Source of the DNA: DASVXQ01 sp046727955
GTDB taxonomy: Bacteria; Actinomycetota; CALGFH01
Reading direction: 5' to 3'
DNA length: 37,023 bases
Assembly: GCA_046727955.1 (NCBI GenBank)
Contig: JBKPDO010000243.1
Location: 1 to 37,023, forward strand
The position numbers were made by a program, and so were the translations under genes. Under the pieces are notes generated by a model. It was not told the origin of the DNA and made no database searches. It saw only the letters and a program-made list of their open reading frames with translations. Below are positions 7,248-15,075 of the stretch, piece after piece (position 1 is the first letter of the stretch; the number at the start of each line of letters is the position of its first letter).

Positions 7248-8012
7248 TCAGACCGGCTCGGCGAGGACGGGGTTGGCGAGGACGCCGATGCCTTCGATCT
7301 CGACCTCGACCCGGTCGCCGACCTGGAGCGGGCCGACGCCGGCGGGCGTGCCGGTGAGCAGCACGTCCCCAGGCAGCAGCGTCATCACCGAGGAGACGAA
7401 CGCGATCAGGCTCGCGACCCCGTGCTCCAGCAGCGAGGTGCGGCTGGACTGCCTGGCCTCGCCGTTCACCAGCGTGCGCAGGGCGAGGTCGCTCGAGTCG
7501 AGGTCGGTCTCGATCCAGGGACCGAGCGGGCAGAAGGTGTCGAACCCCTTGGCGCGGGTCCACTGACCGTCGACCTTCTGCAGCTTGCGTGCGGTGACGT
7601 CGTTCGCGCAGGTGAAGCCGAGCACCGCCTGCATCGCGCCGGCCGGGTCCGCGTGCCGCGCGATCTTGCCGATGATGACGGCCAGCTCGCCCTCGTAGTC
7701 CACCTGGTCGACGCCGGCTGGGTAGAGGATCGGGTTCTCCGGGCCGATCACGGCGGTGGACGGCTTGAGGAAGATCACCGGCTCGGCCGCGACCTCGCCG
7801 CCCATCTCGCGGGCATGGTCGGCGTAGTTCCGGCCCACGGCGACCACCTTGGTGGGCAGCACCGGGGCGAGCGGGCGCACCTCGTCCGCGAGCAGGCGCG
7901 TGCCGGTGTACTGGAACGCACCGAACGGGTGCGGGCTGATGGTCGCGACGGTGCCGTCCTCGAGCACGCCGAAGCCGACGTCGTCGCCGTGGCGGTAGCG
8001 GATGATTCGCAT
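7248..8012 (-). CDS. Fumarylacetoacetate hydrolase (FAH) family protein
   Basis: This 254-aa enzyme belongs to the FAH superfamily, whose members cleave or isomerise acylpyruvates and related 2-oxo acids with a divalent metal. Characteristic segments are VAVGRNYADHAREMG, VIFLKPSTAV, VDYEGELAVIIGK (acidic metal ligands) and GFTCANDVTARKLQ, and the C-terminal LLPGDVLLTGTPAGVGPLQVGD. ATG 8012 is chosen because AAGGGGAA precedes it; 25 extra upstream codons look non-coding. A similar FAH gene near gltX is, to my knowledge, conserved in mycobacteria (Rv2993c), so it may belong to the old gltX/leu neighbourhood. It may also be co-transcribed with the upstream polyketide synthase gene (78-bp gap). 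The exact substrate cannot be told from sequence. Confidence 0.88.
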   Translation of the reverse strand: MRIIRYRHGDDVGFGVLEDGTVATISPHPFGAFQYTGTRLLADEVRPLAPVLPTKVVAVGRNYADHAREMGGEVAAEPVIFLKPSTAVIGPENPILYPAGVDQVDYEGELAVIIGKIARHADPAGAMQAVLGFTCANDVTARKLQKVDGQWTRAKGFDTFCPLGPWIETDLDSSDLALRTLVNGEARQSSRTSLLEHGVASLIAFVSSVMTLLPGDVLLTGTPAGVGPLQVGDRVEVEIEGIGVLANPVLAEPV

Positions 8013-8090
8013 TGATTCCCCTTGAGAGCGGTCGACGTGGCGCATTCTGACGGGTGCCCGCCACGCGGGGCGAGGCACCGGCTTCACCGC

Positions 8091-9128
8091 TCACGCCCGC
8101 AGCAGCAGGGCCTCCATGGTGAGGCCGGTGCCGAAGGCGAGGACGACCAGCCAGCCGCCTGGCCGCAGCTCACCGGAGGCCACGATCGACTCCAGGATGA
8201 ACAGGACCGTCGCGGACGAGCGGTTGCCCCCGTCGACCAGCACCTCCCGGGAGGGGGCGAGCTGGGCGTCGGAGAGGCCGAGCCGCCGCTGCACGCGCTC
8301 CAGGATCTCCGGCCCGCCGGGGTGAACCACCCAGTGGCCCACCTCGCCCGGGCCCAGGCCGTGGGGTTCCAGCAGCTCCTCCACGAGCCGGCCGACGGTG
8401 CGGTCGACCATGGCCGGAACTCGCGGCGAGAGCGACATGTGGAAGCCGTGGTCGCCGATCAGCCAGCCCATGCGGCCCTCGCTGCCCGGCAGCGTGGCGG
8501 TGCTGGAGCCCACGATCGCCGGCCCGCCCGCCCTGGGGCCGACCAGCACGGCGGCGGCGCCGTCACCGAACAGCGCCTGGCTGACCGCCTCCTGCCGGCT
8601 GGTGGCCGGCTGCAGGTGCAGGCTGCACAGCTCGACGCAGACCACCAGCGCGCGCTGGCCAGAGGCGTTGACCAGGGCGGTCGCGGTGCGCAGCGCGGGC
8701 AGGGCCGCGTAGCAGCCCATGTGACCAAGGGCCAGGCGGCGCACGCGCTGGCTAAGGCCGAGGTCGGTCGCGAGGTGCACGTCCAGCCCGGGTCCGGCGT
8801 AGCCGGTGCAGGAGACGACGATCAGGTCGCCGACCTCGGCGGCGGCCTGCGAGCCCGCGCGGCCGAGCGCCCGCGTGGCCGCCTCGGCCCCGAGGCGACG
8901 CGCCGCCGGCGCAAACGCGCGCATACGCTCGGCGGTCGTCGGCTGCCCGGCGTAGAACTCGTGCACGTCGACTACGGAGGCGCGGCGCTCCACCCCGCTG
9001 GCCTCGAACACCTCGACCCATTCCCGCTGCCAGCCCGGCATCCTCGCGAACAGGCTCTCGACGATCTCGTCCTGCTTGTAGACACGCTCCGGCATGGCCG
9101 TGCCGAGCGCCTGCACCCGTGCGGTCAC
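8091..9128 (-). CDS. Type III polyketide synthase (chalcone/stilbene synthase-like)
   Basis: This 345-aa homodimeric thiolase-fold enzyme extends an acyl-CoA starter with malonyl-type units and cyclises the product. The catalytic triad is visible: Cys139 in GHMGCYAALPALR, His269 in WVVHPGGPEIL and Asn302 in GGNRSSATVLFIL. The family C-terminal signature is present as LAFGTGLTMEALLLR. The GTG start overlaps the TGA of the upstream methyltransferase (GTGA at 9125-9128), so translation is coupled. Homologues make alkylresorcinols, alkylpyrones or germicidin-like pyrones; the coupled methyltransferase and flavoprotein point to a tailored phenolic or pyrone lipid. The starter unit is not predictable by eye. 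Confidence 0.92.
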   Translation of the reverse strand: MTARVQALGTAMPERVYKQDEIVESLFARMPGWQREWVEVFEASGVERRASVVDVHEFYAGQPTTAERMRAFAPAARRLGAEAATRALGRAGSQAAAEVGDLIVVSCTGYAGPGLDVHLATDLGLSQRVRRLALGHMGCYAALPALRTATALVNASGQRALVVCVELCSLHLQPATSRQEAVSQALFGDGAAAVLVGPRAGGPAIVGSSTATLPGSEGRMGWLIGDHGFHMSLSPRVPAMVDRTVGRLVEELLEPHGLGPGEVGHWVVHPGGPEILERVQRRLGLSDAQLAPSREVLVDGGNRSSATVLFILESIVASGELRPGGWLVVLAFGTGLTMEALLLRA

Positions 9129-10075
9129 CGCTGCACCCCTTCTGTCCCGGGGCCGCGGCTCGCGGCCAGTGGCGCCCTCGAGCGGTCCTGAATCGCCGCT
9201 CGAGTGGGCGGGTCGGACTTGCGGTAATGCCCCAGGTAGGAGGCGCGCCGGTCACGGCAGCAACGGAACTCGGGCAGGTCCAGCCGGCGGCGCAGCAGGC
9301 CGCGGGCAACCTTTCCCGGCCCGATCCTGGCGGCGAGGCCCACCGTGACGACGGGCTCGAGCCCGGCGCCCCGTAGCAGGTGGTCGAGCTCGTCGGGCCG
9401 GATGAGCAGGCGCCAGTCGTGGGTGCCGCGCGGCACCAGGCGCAGCACCCGCTCGGCCCCCCAGAGCACCGTGAACCAGGCCCAGAAGGTGCGGTTGATG
9501 GTGTCGAAGGCGAGGCTCCCGCCGGGGGCGAGCACCCGGGAGATCTCCCCGACGGCGGCGGGCAGGTCGGGCACGTGCTCGAGCACGTCGGCGGCGACCA
9601 CCACGTCGAATGCGCCGTCCGCGAAGGGGAGACGCTCGAGCTGGCCGCGGACCGGATCGAAGGAGCCGGCCTCGGGGCCGGCCGCGGGCCCGGTCCACCC
9701 ACGGCCGGTCCACCCACGGCCGGTCCACCCACGGCCGGTCCACCCACGGCCGGTCGAGGACCCGGCCGCTCTGCGGGCGACCTGGAGGCTGCCGAGCGAG
9801 CGGTCGAGGCCGACCACCACGGCGCCCGCTTCTGCCAGGGTCTTCGCCACCAGACCGCCGCCGCAGCCAGCATCCAGGACCAGCCGGCCGCGGAGGTCAC
9901 CAAGGGCGTCGAGGTAGAACGCCAAGCGGGGGCGGTTGATCGCGTGCAGGGCGGCGGCGGGGCCGGAGGGGTCCCACCACAGCTCGTCGATGCCCTCGTA
10001 GTACTCGTTGTCGATGCTGACGCGAGCCGGCGGCACCGGGCGGGTGCGGTCCACTGCGCGCGGCACCCCTTTCAC
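9125..10075 (-). CDS. Class I SAM-dependent methyltransferase (UbiG/UbiE-like) with tandem-repeat insert
   Basis: This protein of about 316 aa probably methylates the polyketide made by the coupled type III PKS. The UbiG-like N-terminus is IDNEYYEGIDELWWDPSGP, and SAM motif I is LVLDAGCGGGLVAKTLAEAG. The motif after the insert is FADGAFDVVVAADVLEHVPDLPAAVGEISRVL, and a hydrophobic GGSLAFDTINRTFWAWF segment follows. Between motif I and this region lies a low-complexity insert of repeated Thr-Gly-Arg-Gly-Trp, encoded by four 15-bp repeats (9691-9750). The start is uncertain: GTG 10075 overlaps the upstream stop as GTGA, while GTG 10054 lies 11 nt after AAAGGGG. Both ends overlap their neighbours, so the three genes form one coupled unit. 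Confidence 0.85.
   Translation of the reverse strand: MKGVPRAVDRTRPVPPARVSIDNEYYEGIDELWWDPSGPAAALHAINRPRLAFYLDALGDLRGRLVLDAGCGGGLVAKTLAEAGAVVVGLDRSLGSLQVARRAAGSSTGRGWTGRGWTGRGWTGRGWTGPAAGPEAGSFDPVRGQLERLPFADGAFDVVVAADVLEHVPDLPAAVGEISRVLAPGGSLAFDTINRTFWAWFTVLWGAERVLRLVPRGTHDWRLLIRPDELDHLLRGAGLEPVVTVGLAARIGPGKVARGLLRRRLDLPEFRCCRDRRASYLGHYRKSDPPTRAAIQDRSRAPLAASRGPGTEGVQR
9691..9755. repeat. 15-bp tandem repeat x4 inside the methyltransferase gene
   Basis: CGGTCCACCCACGGC is repeated perfectly four times (9691-9750), with a partial fifth copy (CGGTC, 9751-9755). The period is five codons, so changes in copy number keep the frame. It encodes the Thr-Gly-Arg-Gly-Trp repeats in a loop of the methyltransferase. 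Confidence 0.95.
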
Positions 10076-11232
10076 GGGCCCGCTCCGGCGCCGAGCTCGA
10101 CCCGCCCCAGCCATTCGAGGGTGGCGTCGCGGGATGGCGGCAGCAGGAGGCCGGCGTGGGCGTCGCGCAGCAGCCGCTCGACCGGGGCGGTGCGCAGGTA
10201 GGCACTGCCGCCGGCGGTGCGCAGGGCCAGGGTGCAGACGTCGAGCGCGGTCTGGCAGACGAACAGCTTGGTGCCGGCCATGCGACCGTAGTGCGCCTGC
10301 GGATCGGGGTCGGGCGGGCGCGCCACCGCCGCGTAGAGCGCGGCGCGGGCGGCGTCCAGCCGCATGCGCATCTCCCCCACCGCCTGCTGCACCCCCGGCA
10401 GCTCCGCCAGCGATTTGCCAAGCCCCTCGTTGCGCCGCTTGGGCAGGCCCTCCACCACGTGACTGTAAGCGGCCTCGGCAGCGCCGAGGAAGACGCTCGC
10501 AAACGACGGCCACGACCAGTGGGAGGCCAGCAGGAAGCTCGCGGCCACGCCCATTCCCTGATCGACCACGCACTCGGGTGGGACCTCGAGGTCGTCGACG
10601 GCGATCGCGTGGCTGCCGGTGGCACGCATGCCCATCGCACGCCAGTCGCCGAGCACGCGGATGCCCTGCGGTGGCTTGGGGACGAGGAAGCCAATGGGCT
10701 CGCGGCCATTCTCGGTCTCGACCGCGGCGGTCAGAAACAGGTGGGTCGCGCGCGGAAAGCCGGTGAAGAAGGTCTTCACACCGTTGAGCCGCCAGCCGCC
10801 ACCCGGCAGCGGGACGGCGGTGGTGGCCTGGTACCACCAGTTGCCGCCGGACTCCGGCTCGGAGAAACCGCCGGCGACGATCGCGGCGCCGGCGGCGACC
10901 TGCTTCAGGAACGGCTCGACCCGGTGCCGCATGGTCTCGGCGAGGATGCCGACGCCGTGCAGGTGCATGTTCACCGCCAGCGCGGTCGCCGGTGAGCCCT
11001 CGGCCAGGCGGCTCTGGGCGGCGACCAGGTCGAGCGCGGTCGCGCCCATGCCGCCGAGGTCCAGCGGTACGGTGATCGCGGTGTAGCCGGCGGCCACGAG
11101 GTCGTCGAAGTCCTGGTCGGCGAAGACGTCGGCCTCGTCGTAGGCGGCGGCGCGCTGGGCGAGCGCAGGCGCCAGCCTGGCGGCCAGGTCGACGACTTCC
11201 TGGCGGGGCGTGGATGGGTCGTGCGCGTCCAT
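10072..11232 (-). CDS. Acyl-CoA dehydrogenase-like flavoprotein
   Basis: This 386-aa protein has the acyl-CoA dehydrogenase fold: a helical N-terminal domain (LVAAGYTAITVPLDLGGMGAT), a beta domain (GGFSEPESGGNW, LNGVKTFFTGFPRATHLFL, DWRAMGMRATGSHAIAVDDLEVP) and a C-terminal helical domain. The usual YEGT-type catalytic Glu segment is replaced by PPSRDATLEWLGR, so classical alpha,beta-dehydrogenation is uncertain. Flavin monooxygenases of the DszC/HsaA type share this fold. ATG 11232 is preceded by GGAGGAG. It is the first gene of the unit that continues into the methyltransferase and type III PKS through GTGA overlaps, so it probably prepares a starter or oxidises the product. Confidence 0.87.
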   Translation of the reverse strand: MDAHDPSTPRQEVVDLAARLAPALAQRAAAYDEADVFADQDFDDLVAAGYTAITVPLDLGGMGATALDLVAAQSRLAEGSPATALAVNMHLHGVGILAETMRHRVEPFLKQVAAGAAIVAGGFSEPESGGNWWYQATTAVPLPGGGWRLNGVKTFFTGFPRATHLFLTAAVETENGREPIGFLVPKPPQGIRVLGDWRAMGMRATGSHAIAVDDLEVPPECVVDQGMGVAASFLLASHWSWPSFASVFLGAAEAAYSHVVEGLPKRRNEGLGKSLAELPGVQQAVGEMRMRLDAARAALYAAVARPPDPDPQAHYGRMAGTKLFVCQTALDVCTLALRTAGGSAYLRTAPVERLLRDAHAGLLLPPSRDATLEWLGRVELGAGAGP

Positions 11233-11280
11233 GGCAGCTCCTCCGCCGACCCGGGCTCCGCCTCGGGTCAGCCGTCGTCC

Positions 11281-11294
11281 TGACCGGTCGGTAA
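11281..11294. promoter_or_regulatory. TetR-type operator-like palindrome upstream of the PKS operon
   Basis: GACCGGTC (11282-11289), inside TGACCGGTCGGTAA, is a perfect 8-bp palindrome about 45 bp before the acyl-CoA-dehydrogenase-like start. It resembles GACCGGTC-type TetR boxes of actinobacteria. No adjacent regulator is encoded, so the assignment is weak. Confidence 0.3.
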
Positions 11295-11405
11295 CGCTTG
11301 TCCCCCGCGCTCCTCCTCTTAACCAGAGCGCCGGGTCGCGGCCTCCTCCGCACTCCGGCTTCCTCCGGGTTAGTCGAGTCTACGGGCTGGCCCGGATCGC
11401 CTGGG

Positions 11406-11639
11406 TTATGGTTGGGGAGCGGTCCGGACGAAGGCCGCGCGGCCCGCGAGGGCGACCGCGAGGGCGATGCCCGCGCATGCCCAGGCGCTCGCCAGCGTCC
11501 ACGGCACCCCGACCCCCTCCACAAGCACGCCGGCCATGGCCGTGCCGGCGGCTCCGGTGGACAGGCGGCCGACAAGCGCCGCGGAGAACACGCGCGGCGC
11601 GTCCGGAGCCTTGAGCACCGACAGATACGGGTTGACCAT
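11406..11639 (-). pseudogene. MFS transporter remnant with large internal deletion
   Basis: The 77-aa frame starts like an actinobacterial MFS protein (PYLSVLKAPDAPRVFSAALV, then GRLSTGAAGTAM, the N-terminal cytoplasmic helix and TM1). It jumps directly to a typical C-terminal end (AGVLVEGVGVPWTLASAWAC, then AGIALAVALAGRAAF, the last helix pair). About 300 residues of a normal 12-TM transporter are missing, with the join near residue 35 (about 11534). The frame is retained, so the deletion was in frame. There is no Shine-Dalgarno upstream. An MFS gene between leuB and the FAH gene exists at the equivalent place in mycobacteria (Rv2994, from memory), so this may be the decayed counterpart. Confidence 0.65.
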
Positions 11640-11660
11640 TGACTAGCTCGTATGGGCTAC

Positions 11661-11685
11661 GTCAAGCATGGTTGGTTTGCTTGAC
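11661..11685. promoter_or_regulatory. Perfect inverted repeat, operator-like
   Basis: GTCAAGCA (11661-11668) and TGCTTGAC (11678-11685) are perfect 8-bp inverted arms with a 9-nt spacer, 22 bp upstream of the MFS relic. It lacks a T-run in either direction, so a repressor site is likelier than a terminator. It is probably a leftover control site of the decayed transporter. Confidence 0.45.
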
Positions 11686-11820
11686 CTACTTCTCACCGTA
11701 CCCCAGTTTGAAAGAATCCCCGAAGGGGGAAGGCTGCCTCGAAGGAGAGCAAGCATTGCCCTCCGCAAACCCCACCACCTCTACCCTTCACAGGCCACTA
11801 GCGGCAAGGAGGTGAATTCG

Positions 11821-11859
11821 TTGCGGTCCCAACATCTCCGTGGCACCAAGTGGGGCTGA
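11821..11859 (+). CDS. Candidate 12-codon ORF with perfect Shine-Dalgarno
   Basis: AAGGAGGTGA (11806-11815), fully complementary to the 16S rRNA tail, precedes TTG 11821 by 8 nt counted from AGGAGG. The ORF encodes MRSQHLRGTKWG and ends at TGA 11857-11859, 93 nt before the sensor kinase start. It could be a leader peptide or a chance SD. There is no run of a single amino acid to suggest classical attenuation. Confidence 0.3.
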   Translation: MRSQHLRGTKWG

Positions 11860-11952
11860 GGCTCTCCTCGGGCCCCGCGGTATGCTGATTGGCTGGGCGT
11901 GCGCCATTTACTAAGGTTGCCGTGACTGGAAGTTCGCGGCAAACTGGGAGAA

Positions 11953-13407
11953 ATGTCAAGTAAGCTCAGGTGGTACGTCGGCACTGTCTGCACTGCCGCC
12001 CTTCTGCTTCTAATAGGTCTTGTTCCTAGGATGGGGCTAGACCGGCTTACGCACGCCTGGCCGACAGTTGCGCTATTTACCGTACTTCTGATTATTGGTG
12101 AATTTTTCCCGATCAGGATCCGGCACCGCGATCAAGACAAGACCATCGTGCCCACCTACACGTTCGCGCTCGGGCTGGTACCGGTGGCCGGGGTCGCCAT
12201 CGCCGTGCTGGCGCACGTGCTGGCCACCATCGTGGCCGACCTGGTGCTTCGCAAGGCCATCATCAAGCTGGCGTTCAACGCCGCGGTGTACGCGCTGGCG
12301 CTCGCCGCCGGCGGCGTCTCGTATATCGCCCTCGGGGGCGGCGCCGAGGTCACTGCGCGAAGCCTTCCCGCATTCATCGTCGGCGCCGCGGTGTTCATGG
12401 TTCTCAATCACCTCGGGGTCAACGTGGTCGTCGCCCTCGCCGCGGGCACCCCGCTGCGCGCCGGCATGCTCGCCGACCTCCGCCTCGAGCTGGTCAGCTC
12501 CGGGCTGCTGCTGGCACTCGCACCCGTGGCCGTCCTGCTCGCCCAGCACGCGCTCTACCTCGTGCCCGCGCTGGTCGCGCCGCTCGCGTCGGTCTACATG
12601 GCCTCTAAGGGCTGGGCGGAGGCCGAGGCGGCGGCGGCGCGACAGCGGCGCCTGACCGAGCGCGAGCAGGACGTGGTCCGGCGGCTGCAGGAGACCGACC
12701 GTATGAAGGCGGACCTGCTCGCCACCGTCACCCATGAGCTGCGCAGCCCGCTCACGACCATCCTTGGCGCCCTCCAGCTCCTGCGGACGCGGGAAGGGCG
12801 GATCGACGTTGGCCAGCGGCAGGAGTTCGTCACCATGGGGATGCGTCAGGGGGAGCGGCTCCAGCGGATGATCGAGCAGCTCCTCCTCGCCGCCAAGTTC
12901 GAGGAGCGGCCGTCCAGGACGCCACCGGCCCAGCCGGCGCGGGTCGAGCTCGACGCCTCCGAGCTGGTCCGGCGGGCGGGTGAGGAGGCCCAGGCGCGGC
13001 ACCGCCAGCGGCCCATCACCGTCTTCGCGAACGGCGCCCTGCCGGTGCTCGTCGCCCAGGACGCGGTCGCGCAGGTGCTCGACAACCTGGTCGACAATGC
13101 CTGCAAGTACTCACACGAAGGCCAGCCCGTCCAGCTGTCGGGGACGCGTGAGAACGGCCACGCCGTGCTGGCGGTCGAGGACTGCGGCCCGGGCATCGAC
13201 CCGGCCGACCGGGAGCGCATCTTCGAGCGCTTCAGCCAGCTCGACGCCCAGGGGGACCGCCGCGACGGCGGTGTGGGCCTCGGCCTCTACATCGCCCGCC
13301 AGCTCGCCCGTAGCCAGGGCGGCGACTTGATCGTCACCGAATCCTCGAGCAACACCGGCGCCCGCTTCGAGCTGCACCTCCCACTGATCGGCGCCGGCGA
13401 AAGCTGA
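11953..13407 (+). CDS. Membrane-bound sensor histidine kinase (orphan)
   Basis: This 484-aa two-component sensor has an N-terminal half (about residues 8-215) with six or seven hydrophobic helices forming an integral membrane sensor without a large extracellular loop. A short linker helix (about 220-250) leads to the HisKA domain with the phosphoacceptor His261 in ATVTHELRSPLTTILGAL. The HATPase domain has the N box DNLVDNACKYS (Asn382), G1 DCGPGIDPAD, the F box FERFSQLD and G2 GVGLGLYIARQLA. No response regulator is adjacent, so its partner is elsewhere. The first roughly 55 codons use AT-rich codons rare in the rest of the gene, hinting at a different origin for the N-terminus. ATG 11953 is preceded by GGGAGAA. 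Confidence 0.93.
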   Translation: MSSKLRWYVGTVCTAALLLLIGLVPRMGLDRLTHAWPTVALFTVLLIIGEFFPIRIRHRDQDKTIVPTYTFALGLVPVAGVAIAVLAHVLATIVADLVLRKAIIKLAFNAAVYALALAAGGVSYIALGGGAEVTARSLPAFIVGAAVFMVLNHLGVNVVVALAAGTPLRAGMLADLRLELVSSGLLLALAPVAVLLAQHALYLVPALVAPLASVYMASKGWAEAEAAAARQRRLTEREQDVVRRLQETDRMKADLLATVTHELRSPLTTILGALQLLRTREGRIDVGQRQEFVTMGMRQGERLQRMIEQLLLAAKFEERPSRTPPAQPARVELDASELVRRAGEEAQARHRQRPITVFANGALPVLVAQDAVAQVLDNLVDNACKYSHEGQPVQLSGTRENGHAVLAVEDCGPGIDPADRERIFERFSQLDAQGDRRDGGVGLGLYIARQLARSQGGDLIVTESSSNTGARFELHLPLIGAGES

Positions 13408-13475
13408 GGGCACCCGCAACGCCTCACGCTCGGCTCAGCCCGAGGCACGAGCTCGAGCGGTGGTTCGTGGCGCGT

Positions 13476-15056
13476 TCACGGCTGTTGGCTCACGCACAGG
13501 TTGCCGTTGCCCGGGCTCCCCTCGATCCTGCAGTTGCGCGGGGAGGCGCCGAATTCCTCGATCGCCATTGTCGGCCGCAGGACTCGCTTGAAGTCATCGG
13601 TGACGAACAGCTTCCGCAGGAAGTCGCCCGCGACCGCGTTGCCGATGGCGGCCATGATCATTCCCTGATCCAGGGCCAGGTAGGAGCCGGACACGACCCC
13701 GGAGTCCACGTTCACGGAGTCCAGGAAGCCCCACTTCGTGTAGATCCTGAAGTCCCGCTCCAGCTTGGCCAGGTCCTCCAGCGCCTGCTGCGGTGCCCAC
13801 CGCAGCGCGAGGAACGCCGCGTGCGGGGTGACGACGCCGTTGGTGTACGCCGAGGGCGGGGGGTCAGGCTTGGGATCGCGGCCCGGGCAGCCGGCGAAGC
13901 CGTGGTCGACGAAGGTGTTGTCGTTGTTCGAGGGATAGCCGTCCGGGTTCATGCCGATGGCGTCGACGCCGTAGGCCATGTAACCCCCCTCGGGGATATT
14001 GGCGGGCGAGAAGCCCCAGTAGCCGTACTGCGCCTCGTGCAGCCCGTGGTAGATCTGCGCCTGCACCGTGAGCGGATGGTTGACCCCCCAGCTCTGCGGC
14101 GCCCAGCGCTCCTCGGGCACGAACAGCGCCGGCATCAGCGCCTCGAACATGCTGCCACCCCACGACGGCGTCACGAGCATGCCGGCGTAGGGGTACGCGC
14201 CCTCGAACACGTTCACGCCGAGGTACGTGCGCGAGACGCCGACCGGCCGCGTCTCCTGCCAGCTCCAGTCGCAGGTGTCGGGGAACGAGCGCCAGGTGCC
14301 GTAGTACTCCTTCGGCGGCAGCTCCCCCTTTGCGATGCCGATATAGCTCGCGATCCGGCTCTCGCTAACCACCGTGTCGTAGCAGCACGGCGCCTGGCCC
14401 GTGTCCGGAGCGTAGAAGAAGAGGATGCGGTTGACGTCAGGCCGGTAATAGAAGCCGAAGTTCATGCTGTCGAACAGCGCGCCGGCGCGGCGGGAGAGCT
14501 CGGGGACACCGCGCTGCACCAGGTGCAGTCCCGTGGCCAGCCAGCCGTTGTCCACCGACGACAGGATCGGGGTCAAGGGCGCGCCGGTCGGCGGCCAGGT
14601 GGTCAGCTTCGCGCCGGTGCGGTGGTCGTACCAGTTGTAGTACTGCCCGCTCGGCGCGTGGCGCTCCATGCGCTCGAGCGTCGAGATCGTCCTGGACAGG
14701 CGCTCGACCACCTCGTCGTGGGCGATGAAGCCGAGCCGCTCGGCGACCAGGGTGCTCCACATATACGCGCCGATATTGGTCGTCGAGGTTTCGACGCTCC
14801 GAGCGCCGCTGCGGTCCAGCTTGTCGGCGGGCAGCCCGGACTGCGCATCGACCATCGCCACGAACGAGGCCCAGGTGTCCTTCGCGTAACGGCGCAGCGT
14901 CTGCTGCTGCGAGGCGACCAAGGCGCCGGACGTCTGGGCCGGCGCCGCCGGCGCGAGCGTCCAGGTGAGCAGCGCGGCCGCGCAGGCGAGGCCGAGCGCC
15001 CGCGCCAACCTGGTCCGCCGCCGGTGCGCGGTGTGTGACATGCGTGGAGATCTCAC
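13476..15056 (-). CDS. Secreted glycoamylase-like (GH144-type) glycoside hydrolase
   Basis: The 526-aa protein has a signal peptide (basic RRRTRLARALG, then a hydrophobic core, ending near APAAPAQT), so it is exported. The body matches the glycoamylase-like (alpha/alpha)6 family: DNGWLATGLHLV, SWGGSMFEALMPALFVPE, QAQIYHGLHEAQYGYWGFSPANIPEGGYMAYGV in segments, TPHAAFLALRWAPQQALEDL, and YLALDQGMIMAAIGNAVAGD. Some members are endo-beta-1,2-glucanases; the exact polysaccharide is unknown here. GTG 15056 is used because GGGGGAG precedes it; ATG 15041 is an alternative. A sugar-ABC-permease remnant directly upstream suggests it once belonged to a carbohydrate uptake cluster. Confidence 0.85.
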   Translation of the reverse strand: MRSPRMSHTAHRRRTRLARALGLACAAALLTWTLAPAAPAQTSGALVASQQQTLRRYAKDTWASFVAMVDAQSGLPADKLDRSGARSVETSTTNIGAYMWSTLVAERLGFIAHDEVVERLSRTISTLERMERHAPSGQYYNWYDHRTGAKLTTWPPTGAPLTPILSSVDNGWLATGLHLVQRGVPELSRRAGALFDSMNFGFYYRPDVNRILFFYAPDTGQAPCCYDTVVSESRIASYIGIAKGELPPKEYYGTWRSFPDTCDWSWQETRPVGVSRTYLGVNVFEGAYPYAGMLVTPSWGGSMFEALMPALFVPEERWAPQSWGVNHPLTVQAQIYHGLHEAQYGYWGFSPANIPEGGYMAYGVDAIGMNPDGYPSNNDNTFVDHGFAGCPGRDPKPDPPPSAYTNGVVTPHAAFLALRWAPQQALEDLAKLERDFRIYTKWGFLDSVNVDSGVVSGSYLALDQGMIMAAIGNAVAGDFLRKLFVTDDFKRVLRPTMAIEEFGASPRNCRIEGSPGNGNLCVSQQP

Positions 15057-15075
15057 TGTCTCCCCCTCGGATCGA

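Larger units (their letters stand above)
11640..11952. other. AT-richer intergenic region between MFS relic and sensor kinase
   Basis: This stretch is clearly less GC-rich than the rest of the window, and so are the first roughly 160 nt of the following kinase gene. It contains a perfect inverted repeat (11661-11685), a small hairpin TCCCC-GAA-GGGGA (11717-11730), and a perfect 10-nt Shine-Dalgarno with a short ORF (11806-11859). GGAGAGC (11744-11750) can pair at long range with GCTCTCC (11861-11867) across the short ORF. No larger gene is convincing. Confidence 0.6.

Noticed and set aside
11668..11859. 63-aa plus-strand frame in the AT-richer gap
   Set aside because: Its first part has no SD and no coding character; only the last 12 codons with their own SD are worth noting.
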